64,000 bases of DNA from Thermoleophilia bacterium (GCA_041393415.1 JAWKKE010000006.1:1-64000); one strand, 5' to 3'. Shown: positions 26,069 through 35,088, counted from the first letter of the stretch. Program-made: numbers and translations. Notes: generated from the sequence alone by a model not told the origin.

Positions 26069-26995
26069 ATGACCGACAGAGTCCGCGAGATCCTCTCCTG
26101 GTACAGCTCGGAGACGCCGGGCACCCTCGCCAACCTCTACCGGTTCTTGATGGCCGGCCGTCTTGCCGGCACCGGCAAGCTCGTCATGCTCCCCGTCGAT
26201 CAAGGCTTCGAGCACGGCCCGGCGCGCAGTTTCGCGCCGAACCCCGCCGGCTACGACCCCCGCTACCACTTCCAGCTCGCTCTCGACGCCGGCTGCAACG
26301 CCTATGCGGCGCCGCTCGGCTTCATCGAGGCGGGAGCAGCCGAGTTCGCCGGCCAGATCCCCCTCATCCTCAAGGCCAACAACTCAGACATCCTCTACAG
26401 CGACAGCGACCCCATCCCCGCCGTGACGGCATCGGTCGAGGATGCCCTCCGGCTCGGCTGTGGCGCCATCGGCTTCACCATCTATCCGGGCTCCGCCGAT
26501 CGCAAGCAGATGTACGAGGAGTTGCGCGAGCTCACCATCGAGGCAAAGGCCGCCGGTCTTGTGGTGGTCGTCTGGAGCTACCCGCGGGGTTCCGGCCTCA
26601 GCAAGGAGGGTGAGACCGCCGTCGACGTCTGCGCCTACGCCGCACAGATCGCGGCGCAACTCGGCGCCCACATCATCAAGGTCAAGCCACCAACGGCGCA
26701 CATCGAGATCGACGCCGCCCGCAAGGCGATGTCGGCCGCCGGCGTCAAGACAGACACCCTCGCCGACCGCGTTGCGCACGTGATCCAGGCTGCGTTCGGC
26801 GGGCGCCGCATCGTCATCTTCTCCGGCGGCGCCACCGCCAGCACCGAGTCCGTCCTCGAAGAGAACCGCCAGACGGCCCTCGGCGGCGGCTTCGGCACCA
26901 TCATGGGACGCAACTCGTTCCAGCGGCCGCACGACGAAGCGGTAGCGTTGCTGCAACAGGTGATGGACATACACGCCACGACCCGGTCGGCGTAA
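26069..26995 (+). CDS. Class I fructose-bisphosphate aldolase, archaeal (DhnA/FbaB) type
   Basis: This 308-residue protein is an archaeal-type class I aldolase. The phosphate and Schiff-base features are visible: LPVDQGFEHGP near the N-terminus, GAIGFTIYPGS, VVVWSYPRG, the lysine in HIIKVKPP (candidate Schiff-base former), and the phosphate-binding FSGGA...GRNSFQRP. In the cell it would cleave or form fructose 1,6-bisphosphate. I chose ATG 26069 from a GGAGG site eight bases ahead. It ends with TAA ahead of a strong bidirectional hairpin. Confidence 0.88.
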   Translation: MTDRVREILSWYSSETPGTLANLYRFLMAGRLAGTGKLVMLPVDQGFEHGPARSFAPNPAGYDPRYHFQLALDAGCNAYAAPLGFIEAGAAEFAGQIPLILKANNSDILYSDSDPIPAVTASVEDALRLGCGAIGFTIYPGSADRKQMYEELRELTIEAKAAGLVVVVWSYPRGSGLSKEGETAVDVCAYAAQIAAQLGAHIIKVKPPTAHIEIDAARKAMSAAGVKTDTLADRVAHVIQAAFGGRRIVIFSGGATASTESVLEENRQTALGGGFGTIMGRNSFQRPHDEAVALLQQVMDIHATTRSA

Positions 26996-27028
26996 GCCCT
27001 ACCGAGCCCGGCAAGCACCGGACGTCAA

Positions 27029-27060
27029 CAGGGGGCGTGTGCTCATGCACACGCCCCCTG
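27029..27060. terminator. Bidirectional hairpin terminator
   Basis: A perfect 14-base stem (27029-27042 with 27047-27060) with TCAT loop lies between the convergent aldolase and aconitase-X genes. It can end both transcripts. Confidence 0.8.
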
Positions 27061-27068
27061 TGTACTAC

Positions 27069-27482
27069 TTAGTGCCGAACCGTCAACTTACCCGCGACGG
27101 CGTCGACGAGGACGCGATCACCGTCTGCCACCGCCTCGTAGAAAGCCGGGTCGACACGGTCGACCATCGGGATCTCCATGACCACCACGCCAGACACCAA
27201 CACCGGGTCGGGCTGTGCCACGACGATCGCACTCGGCTGCTTGCCGTGGATCATGAGCTTGTACAACCCGTCACCCTGCACTACCGAGCTACCCTTGCCG
27301 GCCGGCATCACGAGGACCTTGCCGGCGATGTTCTTGCCGTACAGGTCGTGGTTCTCCTCGATGACCTCCCCGGTGTCGGGCTCGACGAGATAGAAGCACA
27401 CCGCGTCCTGCGACACGATTACCTCACCCTCGGCGTGACCCTCAGAGATCCCGCGACAGGCGAACTCCTCCGTCGTGTTCAC
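27069..27482 (-). CDS. Aconitase X, small swivel subunit
   Basis: The 137-residue protein matches the AcnX swivel domain (formerly DUF126), with GKNIAGKVLVMPAGKGSSV as its conserved loop and a beta-barrel-like pattern. It works with the large subunit encoded just upstream. Their genes overlap by four bases, as in other split AcnX enzymes. Bacterial AcnX proteins dehydrate cis-3-hydroxy-L-proline; archaeal ones act on phosphomevalonate. Which reaction applies here cannot be decided from sequence alone. Confidence 0.87.
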   Translation of the reverse strand: MNTTEEFACRGISEGHAEGEVIVSQDAVCFYLVEPDTGEVIEENHDLYGKNIAGKVLVMPAGKGSSVVQGDGLYKLMIHGKQPSAIVVAQPDPVLVSGVVVMEIPMVDRVDPAFYEAVADGDRVLVDAVAGKLTVRH

Positions 27483-28696
27483 GCGAGCACCTCCCCGACG
27501 AGCGCCGCTTCAACCGCCTGCTTGAGGGGCCGGATGCGAAAGACGGTGCGATTGAGCTCGTGGTAGTAGGCGCACTTCGGAGAATCGGTCACGCCCGTCT
27601 TGCCGTAGATTGGGCCCCAGCACGGCGGCACGTCGATGCACGTGCCGGCGACCACATGCCCTCCGGCGCGCTGAATGATACTCAGGTACCCCATTCGCTC
27701 CGCCAACTCGCGTGTGAGCGAGCTCACAAGGATCCACGTGCCGACTGCAAAGTGCCGTCCATCGGCGACCTCGGCGATCTCCCCAACCTGGCGAATCGTG
27801 AGATGAGGGCAGCCGAACATAGCGAAGTCGATCTTGCCAGGCTGCCTGCAAACCTCGTCGCGTACGCGCTGCAGATCTGCCTCAGTGATCGTCACCTTCG
27901 CTAGCGGTTCGCGACCGCCGAACGCCGCTGCCGTCGTCGGCGCCTCCGGCGTGATGCCCGCGATGTGGTACATGGCCACGTTGCCACTCGTGTTCAACTC
28001 GGCGCCGAACCCGAGAAAGCCCTCCGGCGTGGGGCGTTCGTCGAGCCCCGTAAACACGGGGATCTCCAGGCCCTTGTACTTCATGGGGTATGCCCAGCCG
28101 AGGAGGCGCCAGTCGAAATCCGTCTCGATCGACGCCTCAACCTCAACCAGAACCTGACCCTGACGGTTCTCGTCAAGCAAGAGGCCATACTCGGGCACAC
28201 GTCCGGTGACGGCAGCACAGAGCGCACTGATTGATGACTCACGGTTGCTGCGCGCCCCGAGAACGGAGTTGACGTACGGTGTAGCGCTCGACTCCGAGAA
28301 GGCCACGACTTCCCCGTACGCGGGCACGTTCTTCTCCAGCTCAGGCGTGCAGTTCAAGGTCATCGTCGCGCCGATCTTGGTGTACGCCTCATTGCAGGCC
28401 GTCACGCGCTCACGCCCCTCGGCGGGAATCTCGAACAGATGCGCATCGAGGTACGCCAAGTCGATGTGCGGATTCACCGTCGGCGACACGCGACAATGGG
28501 CTCCCGCCTGCAGCAGCTTGCTGACAAACCAGACGTCGCCCTCCTGGGCACTCAGAGCGACGTGGGCGCGCGAGATCGGAACCATGCGGCGCGCGTCGAA
28601 TGCCTTGCCGACCGCCACCTGAGCCCTCATCGCGAGTGCCGTGCCGTCGCCGTGGCGACCCTCGAGCATGTCCTGCTCGAGGCATGTAAGCTCCAT
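27479..28696 (-). CDS. Aconitase X, large catalytic subunit
   Basis: This 405-residue protein is the DUF521/AcnX catalytic subunit. Candidate iron-sulfur and active-site cysteines sit in TLNCTPELEKN, FGCPHLT and GTCIDVPPCWGP. The motifs SSATPYVNSVLGARSNRESS and PPCWGP are typical. ATG 28696 follows GGAGGG by eight bases; the ten codons upstream are disregarded. It is co-transcribed with the swivel subunit. A peptide-type binding-protein gene precedes it on the same strand, which suggests catabolism of an imported compound, possibly hydroxyproline-containing. That link is inference. Confidence 0.88.
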   Translation of the reverse strand: MELTCLEQDMLEGRHGDGTALAMRAQVAVGKAFDARRMVPISRAHVALSAQEGDVWFVSKLLQAGAHCRVSPTVNPHIDLAYLDAHLFEIPAEGRERVTACNEAYTKIGATMTLNCTPELEKNVPAYGEVVAFSESSATPYVNSVLGARSNRESSISALCAAVTGRVPEYGLLLDENRQGQVLVEVEASIETDFDWRLLGWAYPMKYKGLEIPVFTGLDERPTPEGFLGFGAELNTSGNVAMYHIAGITPEAPTTAAAFGGREPLAKVTITEADLQRVRDEVCRQPGKIDFAMFGCPHLTIRQVGEIAEVADGRHFAVGTWILVSSLTRELAERMGYLSIIQRAGGHVVAGTCIDVPPCWGPIYGKTGVTDSPKCAYYHELNRTVFRIRPLKQAVEAALVGEVLA

Positions 28697-28749
28697 CTCC
28701 GTCTCCCTCCTCATGCGCTCGCGCAAACTGCCGCAGACCGTGAAGCAGC

Positions 28750-28796
28750 GCGGGGCCGGGCGCCGTGGCGCGCAAACGCCACCGGCCCGGCCCCGC
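28750..28796 (-). terminator. GC-rich intercistronic hairpin
   Basis: A 12-base stem (28750-28761 with 28785-28796) continues inward as a GTGGCG/CGCCAC pairing. It lies between the binding-protein gene (stop at 28818) and the aconitase-X genes. There is no T run. It may be a terminator or a partial attenuator that keeps binding-protein mRNA more abundant. Confidence 0.6.
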
Positions 28797-28817
28797 AGTG
28801 TTCAACCGCTCAGCGGC

Positions 28818-30434
28818 TCATGTGTAATGCAGCAGCCAGTAGCGGAAGCCAATCGCCGTGCTCTGGAACACGTCGTTGACAAGCCCGGAGAGCTTGGTGC
28901 TGTAGCCATCACGCAGCGAGTTGAACGACCAGATGATCAAGCCACCCTTGTTGTATTCGATTTCACTCGCCTGAGCGATAAGCTCGTTGCGCTTGGTGTC
29001 GTCCACCGTCTGGAACGCCTCGTCGACTAGCGCCTTCCACTCCGGATCCTCGCCCCAGTGGGTCTCGTTCCACTGCGCACCCGTAGAGGTACCGACGCGC
29101 GTCTGAGCGAGGTAGTTGCGCGTGCCCCAGTAGTCCATGGCGAACACCCACTGCAGATACATGTCGCCGTAGAACACGTCAGAGGTGCGCTTCATGACCT
29201 TCACGTTCACGCCGGCACCCTTCGCCTGCTCGGCAAACACCTGCGCCGCCGCTACGGCGCCTGAACCGACCGCGTCAGACGTGTTCAGCTCTATGGTCAT
29301 GCCCTCCTGGCCGGCGGCCTTGAGCAACGCCTTCGCCTGCTCAAAGTCCTGCGTGCGCTGCGGCAAGTCGCTGGGGTAGCCCGGGTCGAACGGCGCGTAC
29401 ATGTCGTTGCCGATCCAGCCGAACCCGCCGTACGCCTGCTCCAGCATCTGCTGCCTGTCGACGATCAGGCGGAAGGCCTGCCGCACGCGCTCGTCGTCGA
29501 ACGGCTTGACGTCGACACGCATGGTGAAGGGGAAGTAGCCGCCCGACTTGGTCTCCCACACATCGTAGCCGCTCGCCCCCTTGACAACCTGCACCTGTGC
29601 AGCCTCCAGCTGATCACAATGATCGATGGCGCCACTGAGCAGCGCGTTCACACGCGCGGTGGGGTCGGCGTACTGAACGATGGTGAGTTCATCGACGTAC
29701 GGCCCATCTCCCCAGTAGTTCTCGTTCGGGACAAGCACGGTCTGCTGACCGATTGTGTAGCTCTTGAGCTTGAACGGACCTGTCCCTATCGGCTTCTTGA
29801 TGTCGAAGTCAGCGGGGACGATGTTGTTCTCGCGGTGCGCGAGGATTTCACGGAAGATGGCATTCGGTCGATCCAGCGAGAACTCCACCGTGCGATCGTC
29901 AACCTTCTTGATCCCAGAGGGCGAGAGATCCTGGAGCAGCGTGGCGCCATTCTTGGGGTCCTTGGGATTGATGATGCGATTGAAACTGAAGACGACGTCG
30001 TCGGCGGTCACCGGTTGGCCGTCGGAGAACATGATGCCGTCCTTCAGGCGGACGGTCCACACGGTCGCATCCGTGTTACCCGTGACTTCCTCGGCGAGGA
30101 TGTTCTCGAGCTGGTAGTCAGGAGTGAACTCGACCAGCCGATTGTGCATGTTGAAGCCGTTGGCGATCTCGGGCTCGTAGCTCAGGACGTGAGGATCGAA
30201 TCCCTCTTTGCCCGAGCCGGTCGTGATACCGACCTTGAGGGAGCCCCCTCTCTTAATTCCCGCCGCGCTCGTTGACGCGCTGCTGCTCGGTGAAGAGCTA
30301 TCACCGCAGGCAGCGAGCGCCGGCGCCAGCGCGGCACCCGCGCCGAGCGCTGCAGCGCCCTTGAGGATCTGGCGGCGCGTCAGTGGCTTACTGCCCAGAT
30401 TGTGCAGGAATCCCTGCCGATCACCCTCTGCCAT
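28818..30434 (-). CDS. Peptide/opine-type ABC substrate-binding protein (SBP_bac_5), Tat lipoprotein
   Basis: A 538-residue extracytoplasmic solute-binding protein of the DppA/OppA class. The N-terminus has a twin-arginine motif (LTRRQILKGAAALGAG), then an AACGDSS lipobox, so it is exported folded and lipid-anchored. The family signature appears as AEEVTGNTDATVWTVRLKDG, followed by DGQPVTADDVVFS. GAGGGGAG is five bases before the ATG. No permease or ATPase of this class is nearby, so it is an orphan that must use components encoded elsewhere. Ligand unknown. Confidence 0.9.
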   Translation of the reverse strand: MAEGDRQGFLHNLGSKPLTRRQILKGAAALGAGAALAPALAACGDSSSPSSSASTSAAGIKRGGSLKVGITTGSGKEGFDPHVLSYEPEIANGFNMHNRLVEFTPDYQLENILAEEVTGNTDATVWTVRLKDGIMFSDGQPVTADDVVFSFNRIINPKDPKNGATLLQDLSPSGIKKVDDRTVEFSLDRPNAIFREILAHRENNIVPADFDIKKPIGTGPFKLKSYTIGQQTVLVPNENYWGDGPYVDELTIVQYADPTARVNALLSGAIDHCDQLEAAQVQVVKGASGYDVWETKSGGYFPFTMRVDVKPFDDERVRQAFRLIVDRQQMLEQAYGGFGWIGNDMYAPFDPGYPSDLPQRTQDFEQAKALLKAAGQEGMTIELNTSDAVGSGAVAAAQVFAEQAKGAGVNVKVMKRTSDVFYGDMYLQWVFAMDYWGTRNYLAQTRVGTSTGAQWNETHWGEDPEWKALVDEAFQTVDDTKRNELIAQASEIEYNKGGLIIWSFNSLRDGYSTKLSGLVNDVFQSTAIGFRYWLLHYT

Positions 30435-30679
30435 GATGACTCCCCTCGTTCATGGTATACGCCCTGCCGATCGACGTGCGGACTGCCCTAGTGCCATCTC
30501 CTCGCCACACCGTCCTCTCCGCGCACCCTTGCGGCAACGCTGCAACCGGACAACGGAAGGCCTGAGGTCGCACTTCTCAAGCATGACGAGATACTGGGCT
30601 GAGCGCCCGAGACGTACAAGAGGCTGGTCGCCGTGTCCAGCATGTCAGAAAAAGGATTGTGCCCCGATCGGCCCATGCG

Positions 30680-31489
30680 CTACTCGAGCAGCATGCGATC
30701 GACGGCAAAGGCGGCCCCGGCAACGGCGTGAAACTGCTCGATGAGCTCTGCGACGGTGAGGCTCGCCTTCTGCTCCGCGGCAACGTCGAGGACGATGCGA
30801 CCGGCATGCATCATGATGAGCCGGTCGCCATACATGAGCGCCAGTTCCATGTTATGCGTGACCATGAGCGTGGTGAGCCCGCGCTCAGCGACGATCGCCG
30901 CCGTGAGATCCATGATCGTCGCCGCCACCTTGGGGTCAAGAGCCGCGGTGTGTTCGTCGAGAAGCAGAAGACTGGGCTCGGCCACCGTGGCCATGAGCAA
31001 CGACATCGCCTGCCGCTGACCGCCGGAGAGCTTGCTGACGTTGGCACCGAGGCGGTGCTCGAGCCCCATGCCGAGACGAGAAAGCTGCTCACGCATCACC
31101 TCGCGGCGGGCGCGCGTGACGCCGCGCCCGAGACCGCTGCGCTTCGACCGCAACAGCGACAGCGCGAGATTCTCTTCGATCGACATCGACGGCGCCGTAC
31201 CCGCGCGCGGATCTTGGAACACGCGACCGATGCTCCTGCTGCGCACATAGTCCCGTTGTTTGGTGATGTCCCTGCCGCCAAGAAGGACCTTCCCCGCAGT
31301 CAGCGCAAACGTCCCCGCCACGGCATTAAGTAAGGTCGACTTGCCGGCGCCGTTGGAACCGATCATGGTCACGAACTGGCCGGCCGGAACACTGAGGTCG
31401 ATGCCGTTGAGGGCCACCACCTCGTTGGGCGTGCCGGGGAAGAAGACCTTCTCGAGGCCTTCGACCTCAAGCTGTTCGGGCGCGCTCAC
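30680..31489 (-). CDS. ABC transporter ATP-binding protein (COG1101 type)
   Basis: The 269-residue ATPase has Walker A GSNGAGKST, signature LSGGQRQA, Walker B LLLLDEHTAALD and H-loop VTHN. The DEHTAALDP variant is characteristic of the COG1101 group, which accompanies COG2984 binding proteins and COG4120 permeases (the TrpXYZ-like system). GTG 31489 overlaps the permease stop by four bases. It completes a three-gene importer that starts just downstream of mtbB. It ends with TAG. Confidence 0.9.
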   Translation of the reverse strand: MSAPEQLEVEGLEKVFFPGTPNEVVALNGIDLSVPAGQFVTMIGSNGAGKSTLLNAVAGTFALTAGKVLLGGRDITKQRDYVRSRSIGRVFQDPRAGTAPSMSIEENLALSLLRSKRSGLGRGVTRARREVMREQLSRLGMGLEHRLGANVSKLSGGQRQAMSLLMATVAEPSLLLLDEHTAALDPKVAATIMDLTAAIVAERGLTTLMVTHNMELALMYGDRLIMMHAGRIVLDVAAEQKASLTVAELIEQFHAVAGAAFAVDRMLLE

Positions 31490-32382
31490 GCGCGCACCAT
31501 CTTGCCGCGAATGGTCGGTATCGACAGCGCGATAACCACAAGCACGGCTGTAAGCAGTTTGAGGTCTGTCGGCGCAATCCCGATGCGCAGCGCAACCGCG
31601 ATGAGCAGCCGGTAGACGATCGAACCGCCGATGACGCTGAAGAGCACCCAGCTGATGCTGCGCATGCCGAAGATGGCCTCACCGATAATCACGCTGGCAA
31701 GGCCCGCAACGATGGTGCCGATACCCATGCCGACGTCGGCGAATCCCTGCTGCTGCGCGACCAGCGAGCCCGACAGTGCCACGAGTCCGTTGGCGAGAGC
31801 CAGTCCCATGATGCGAGTGAGATCAGTGTTGGTGCCGAGCGCACGGATCATCTGCTCGTTGTCGCCGGTGGCGCGCATACAGAGACCGACTTCCGTATGA
31901 AAGAACCAATCGAGCAGGAACTTGATCACCAGCGCAAGGGCGAGCAGGGCCAGAATGAGATTCCAACTCCTGAAGTCCATGGCCAGCCAATCGCCCAACC
32001 GATCGAAGAGCGTGTCCACCCCCAGCAGCGGTGTGTTGGCACGCCCCATGACGCGAAGATTGACGGTGTACAGCGCCGTCATCATGAGAATGCCGGCCAG
32101 GAGCTTGGGACCGTAGTTGCTGGCGTCGCCGGTCTTCAGGAGCATGTGCAGGAGGCCGACGAGAATGCCGGCGCACAGCCCGGCGGCCACACCGACACAC
32201 GTTGCGAGCAGCGGCGACTGGCCGCTCGTGATCAAGGCCGCGGTGACCGCGGCGCCGAGCGGCAGGCTACCGTCGACAGTCAGGTCCGGGAAGTCGAGGA
32301 CGCGGAACGTGATGAAGACGCCGAGCACCATGAAGCAGTACAGCAGCCCCTGCTCGAGTGCATTGGTGACGATCGCTTCCAC
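31486..32382 (-). CDS. ABC transporter permease (COG4120 type)
   Basis: This 298-residue integral membrane protein has eight to nine predicted helices in the style of BPD_transp_2/LIV-type permeases. LDFPDLTVDGSLPLGAAV near the N-terminus and MGLALANGLVALSGSLVAQQQG in the middle are strongly characteristic of COG4120. It starts with GTG 32382 and pairs with the ATPase downstream. A GC hairpin separates it from the binding-protein gene upstream. The related streptococcal system is linked to tryptophan uptake. The ligand here is unknown. Confidence 0.9.
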   Translation of the reverse strand: MEAIVTNALEQGLLYCFMVLGVFITFRVLDFPDLTVDGSLPLGAAVTAALITSGQSPLLATCVGVAAGLCAGILVGLLHMLLKTGDASNYGPKLLAGILMMTALYTVNLRVMGRANTPLLGVDTLFDRLGDWLAMDFRSWNLILALLALALVIKFLLDWFFHTEVGLCMRATGDNEQMIRALGTNTDLTRIMGLALANGLVALSGSLVAQQQGFADVGMGIGTIVAGLASVIIGEAIFGMRSISWVLFSVIGGSIVYRLLIAVALRIGIAPTDLKLLTAVLVVIALSIPTIRGKMVRA

Positions 32383-32404
32383 GTGACTACGCTCCGGGTT
32401 GTGA

Positions 32405-32436
32405 GGGGCCGGGTCGCTCGCGCGCGACCCGGCCCC
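32405..32436 (-). terminator. Intercistronic hairpin between binding protein and permease
   Basis: A 13-base stem (32405-32417 with 32424-32436) with six-base loop, extended by GTGAGG/CCTCAC pairing around it. It lacks a T run and lies inside the operon. It probably protects or terminates part of the message so the binding protein is made in excess. Confidence 0.6.
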
Positions 32437-32490
32437 CGCACCTCACCCACCCTCCGCGGACAGTGAAGCAGACCGCAGAAGGATGGCAGG

Positions 32491-33507
32491 TCAGAAGGTC
32501 GTATCTGCCTCGCTGAGAACGTCCTCCGGGATCGTGACGCCCATGGTCTCGGCGGCGGCCGGATTCACCGACAGAGTCAAGTTCTGGGCGTACTCCACAG
32601 GGATTTCGGCGATCGGCTTGCCGGCGAGGATCTCGACGGCGATGAAGCCAGCCTGACGCCCAAGATCCTTGTAGTCGAATGCGTAGGCAGCGACGGCCCC
32701 GCGCTCGACGCTGTCGGTGTCGCCACAGATCAACGGCATCTGGCCCTCTTGGCAGACCTTGATGACGGTCTCGAGCGCCGAGACGATCGTATTGTCGGTG
32801 AGCACCGAGACCGCGTCGACACGACCCTTCAATGAGTTCGCAGCGGCCTGTACTTCGGAGGAATTGCTGGCCGTGGCCTCGATAACCTCGATACCCATGG
32901 CCGCAGCGGCCTCCTTCTCGGCCTCAACGAGAAACACGGAGTTGGTTTCACCAGCGTTGTACAGCACGCCGATCGTTTTCACGTCGGGGACGATCCGCTT
33001 AATGAGATCGAGGTGCGGCTGCACCGGAAGCATGTCGCTCACGCCCGTGACGTTGGCCTCAGGCGCGTCCGCATTCTTCACGAGGCCGGCACCCACCGGA
33101 TCGGTCACCGCGGTGAAGACGATCGGCGTCTTGCTGTCGGCCTTCACCATCGCCTGTGTCGTCGGCGTGGCAATACCGAGGATGAGGTCAAGCTTGTCAC
33201 CGGCGAGCTTCTGGGCGATGCTCGATGCCGTCGCCATGTCGCCTTGAGCGTTCTGCTCGTCGTAGGTGACGTTTGTACCTTCCGTGTACCCGCTCTCGGC
33301 CATCGCCTCCTTGAAGCCTTCAACACAGGCGTCGAGGGCTGGGTGCGATACGATCTGCGTGATGCCGATCTTGACCGAAGCCTTGGCGCTGGCGCTCGGA
33401 CTCGCGGTGTCGGTCGAATTGGCGTCGTCGCCGCAGCCGGCGACGAGCAGAGACACGCCGAGAACGGCGATCGCCGCCAGCGAGCCCAGTCTCAAGAGCG
33501 GACGCAT
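32491..33507 (-). CDS. ABC transporter substrate-binding lipoprotein (COG2984 type)
   Basis: A 338-residue lipoprotein (signal peptide with lipobox LVAGC, C25) of the ABC_sub_bind family. Two Rossmann-like lobes carry the family segments VKIGITQIVSHPALDACVEGF, TPIVFTAVTDPVGAGLV and IGVLYNAGETNS. It begins 93 bases after mtbB ends, after an AAGGAG site, on the same strand. Relatives bind aromatic amino acids or are uncharacterised. The position beside mtbB suggests a methylamine, pyrrolysine-related or corrinoid-pathway compound, but nothing in the sequence proves it. Confidence 0.9.
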   Translation of the reverse strand: MRPLLRLGSLAAIAVLGVSLLVAGCGDDANSTDTASPSASAKASVKIGITQIVSHPALDACVEGFKEAMAESGYTEGTNVTYDEQNAQGDMATASSIAQKLAGDKLDLILGIATPTTQAMVKADSKTPIVFTAVTDPVGAGLVKNADAPEANVTGVSDMLPVQPHLDLIKRIVPDVKTIGVLYNAGETNSVFLVEAEKEAAAAMGIEVIEATASNSSEVQAAANSLKGRVDAVSVLTDNTIVSALETVIKVCQEGQMPLICGDTDSVERGAVAAYAFDYKDLGRQAGFIAVEILAGKPIAEIPVEYAQNLTLSVNPAAAETMGVTIPEDVLSEADTTF

Positions 33508-33600
33508 GGTTCTCCTTCCGTGCTAATCGACAGGTGCCGCATTCTAGTGCGCTCGTGCGCGCGAGAACAAGTAATCACTGAGATGTGGTCCCGATTCCCT

Positions 33601-34989
33601 CTAGTAGATTCTCGCGCGTTGCTTGAAGCTGTTGACGCAGTTGATCGGAATGTCGAGCAGCCGCGCAATGTTGAACTTGGCTTCCATCATGCCGGCTTGA
33701 CCCGGCGAGGTGGTCGACGTCATAGCGATAGTGCCCAAGCCGTACTCCCGACGGAGGAGCTCCATCGCCACCGGATCACTGAGATCGCGGAGGCCGCAGC
33801 CGAGTTTGCCGGCGACGTAGCGCTTGGCTTCCTTGAGACGCATCCTCTTGGTCATCTGCACGCGAGCAACGAGATCTCCCGCCGCCCGCATTCCGCCCAT
33901 GCCAGAGGCTTGCGCGTGGGCCGACTCCATTCCCATGGCGTCGCCCGTTCCCGCCTAGTAGCCGTCGATCTTGAGAATCTCGACGAAGGCCTTGGATGCC
34001 CGCGACGTCGCGTCGGCGGGCGGGTAGATGCATGTCGGCACCGCCCCAACACCCATGCCGACGTTGACATGCACTGGGATCTCGGCGATCTCCATTGCCG
34101 GCTTGATGAAAGTCATCGCCCGGGCGATATTCCAGGCCGTCGACTTGCCGGTGTTGATGTTCACGGCCGGGCCGTAGATGCTGGCGCCCGCCTGCTGCGC
34201 CATCCGGAGTTGGTCTTTGGGCCACATCCCGGCGAGGCGCTCATCGTCGAAGGTGAGCTTACCGTGCATGCCGAGCACGAACTCACTGGCCATGCCGATC
34301 TCGATACCCAGCCAGGGGTACTTCTCACGAAGCCTGCGGCAGGCGGTGAGACCGGCGAGAAAATCGGCATCCCCGGCGGCGCCTGTCGTGTCGAAGTCGA
34401 TGCCGTCCGTACCAGCCTCGATCATGTGATCGGCGACGTACTCAATGTCATCGACGAGCATGGCCGCGGCTTCCTCCTGGGCTTGCCGCGCCTCGTCGAT
34501 CTTGCCCAACGGCAGGAGTTCCGACCAGTTGTCGACGGGGCCGTCAGGCTTGGAGTAGCGCCCCAAGTCCGGCATCGCCCCGTACTGAACCGGGTTGGTG
34601 AGCAGCGCCTGGGCGATCTTCATCGCCTGCCCTTCGTGGGCGACGTTCACTTTGATCGCCTTGTAGGAGTAGTCGATCTGCCAGAGCTCGACCATGTCGA
34701 TGCCCACCAGCGTCTCGTACGACTGCAGATCCTGCACGCGGTTCCCTATGTGCTTGGTGCCCGTGCCGTCGTTTGAGAGCACAACTTCGTCGCCGATGTC
34801 GACCGCCGTGAAGCGCGCCGCCGACGCGTAGATCTCGAGCAGATGATCGAGTTCGTCCTGGGTGAGCTCAGGCACCTTCGCTTTCTTGGCGGCGATTTGG
34901 GTCCCCGCCTCGAGATCGGCCCTGATTTCCGAGCGCGTCATCTCGACGAGGGATCCATCGCCCATGCGAGTTGGAATGCGGGGCTCCAC
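33601..34989 (-). CDS. mtbB: Dimethylamine:corrinoid methyltransferase MtbB with in-frame UAG (pyrrolysine)
   Basis: MtbB transfers a methyl group from dimethylamine to a corrinoid protein. The frame opens at GTG 34989 after a perfect AGGAGGTGA and gives 344 residues ending KIDGY, then UAG at 33955-33957. It continues in the same frame for 117 residues to a second UAG. Remembered archaeal MtbB aligns across the codon: VDGI-Pyl-IGVGDPLGM there, IDGY-UAG-AGTGDAMGM here. The downstream part keeps ASGMxGMRAAGDLVAR and LLDIPIN and ends where the archaeal protein ends. Upstream NFDTTGAAGD, VLGMHG and MGMGVG motifs agree. The predicted product is 462 residues with pyrrolysine at 345. Usual annotation will split it in two. 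mtbC, mtbA and the pyl genes are not in the window. Confidence 0.92.
33955..33957 (-). other. In-frame amber codon read as pyrrolysine (predicted)
   Basis: The UAG is codon 345 of mtbB, at the active-site position where archaeal MtbB carries pyrrolysine. Homology continues without a frameshift on both sides, and no start codon with a ribosome site follows that would explain a separate downstream gene. Reading it requires tRNA-Pyl and PylS, which must lie elsewhere in the genome. Confidence 0.88.
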
Positions 34990-35088
34990 GCGTCACCTCC
35001 TGTGCTTCATCTCGGTCGGCGCTCCAGCCCCCACACGGCCGGCGCTCACAGCAACTGTATCCGAGCAGCGCTGCACGGACCACCAATC

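Noticed and set aside
33601..33936. A separate 111-residue gene downstream of the first mtbB UAG
   Set aside because: It has no ribosome site, its content is exactly the C-terminal part of MtbB, and the frame is continuous through the single UAG.
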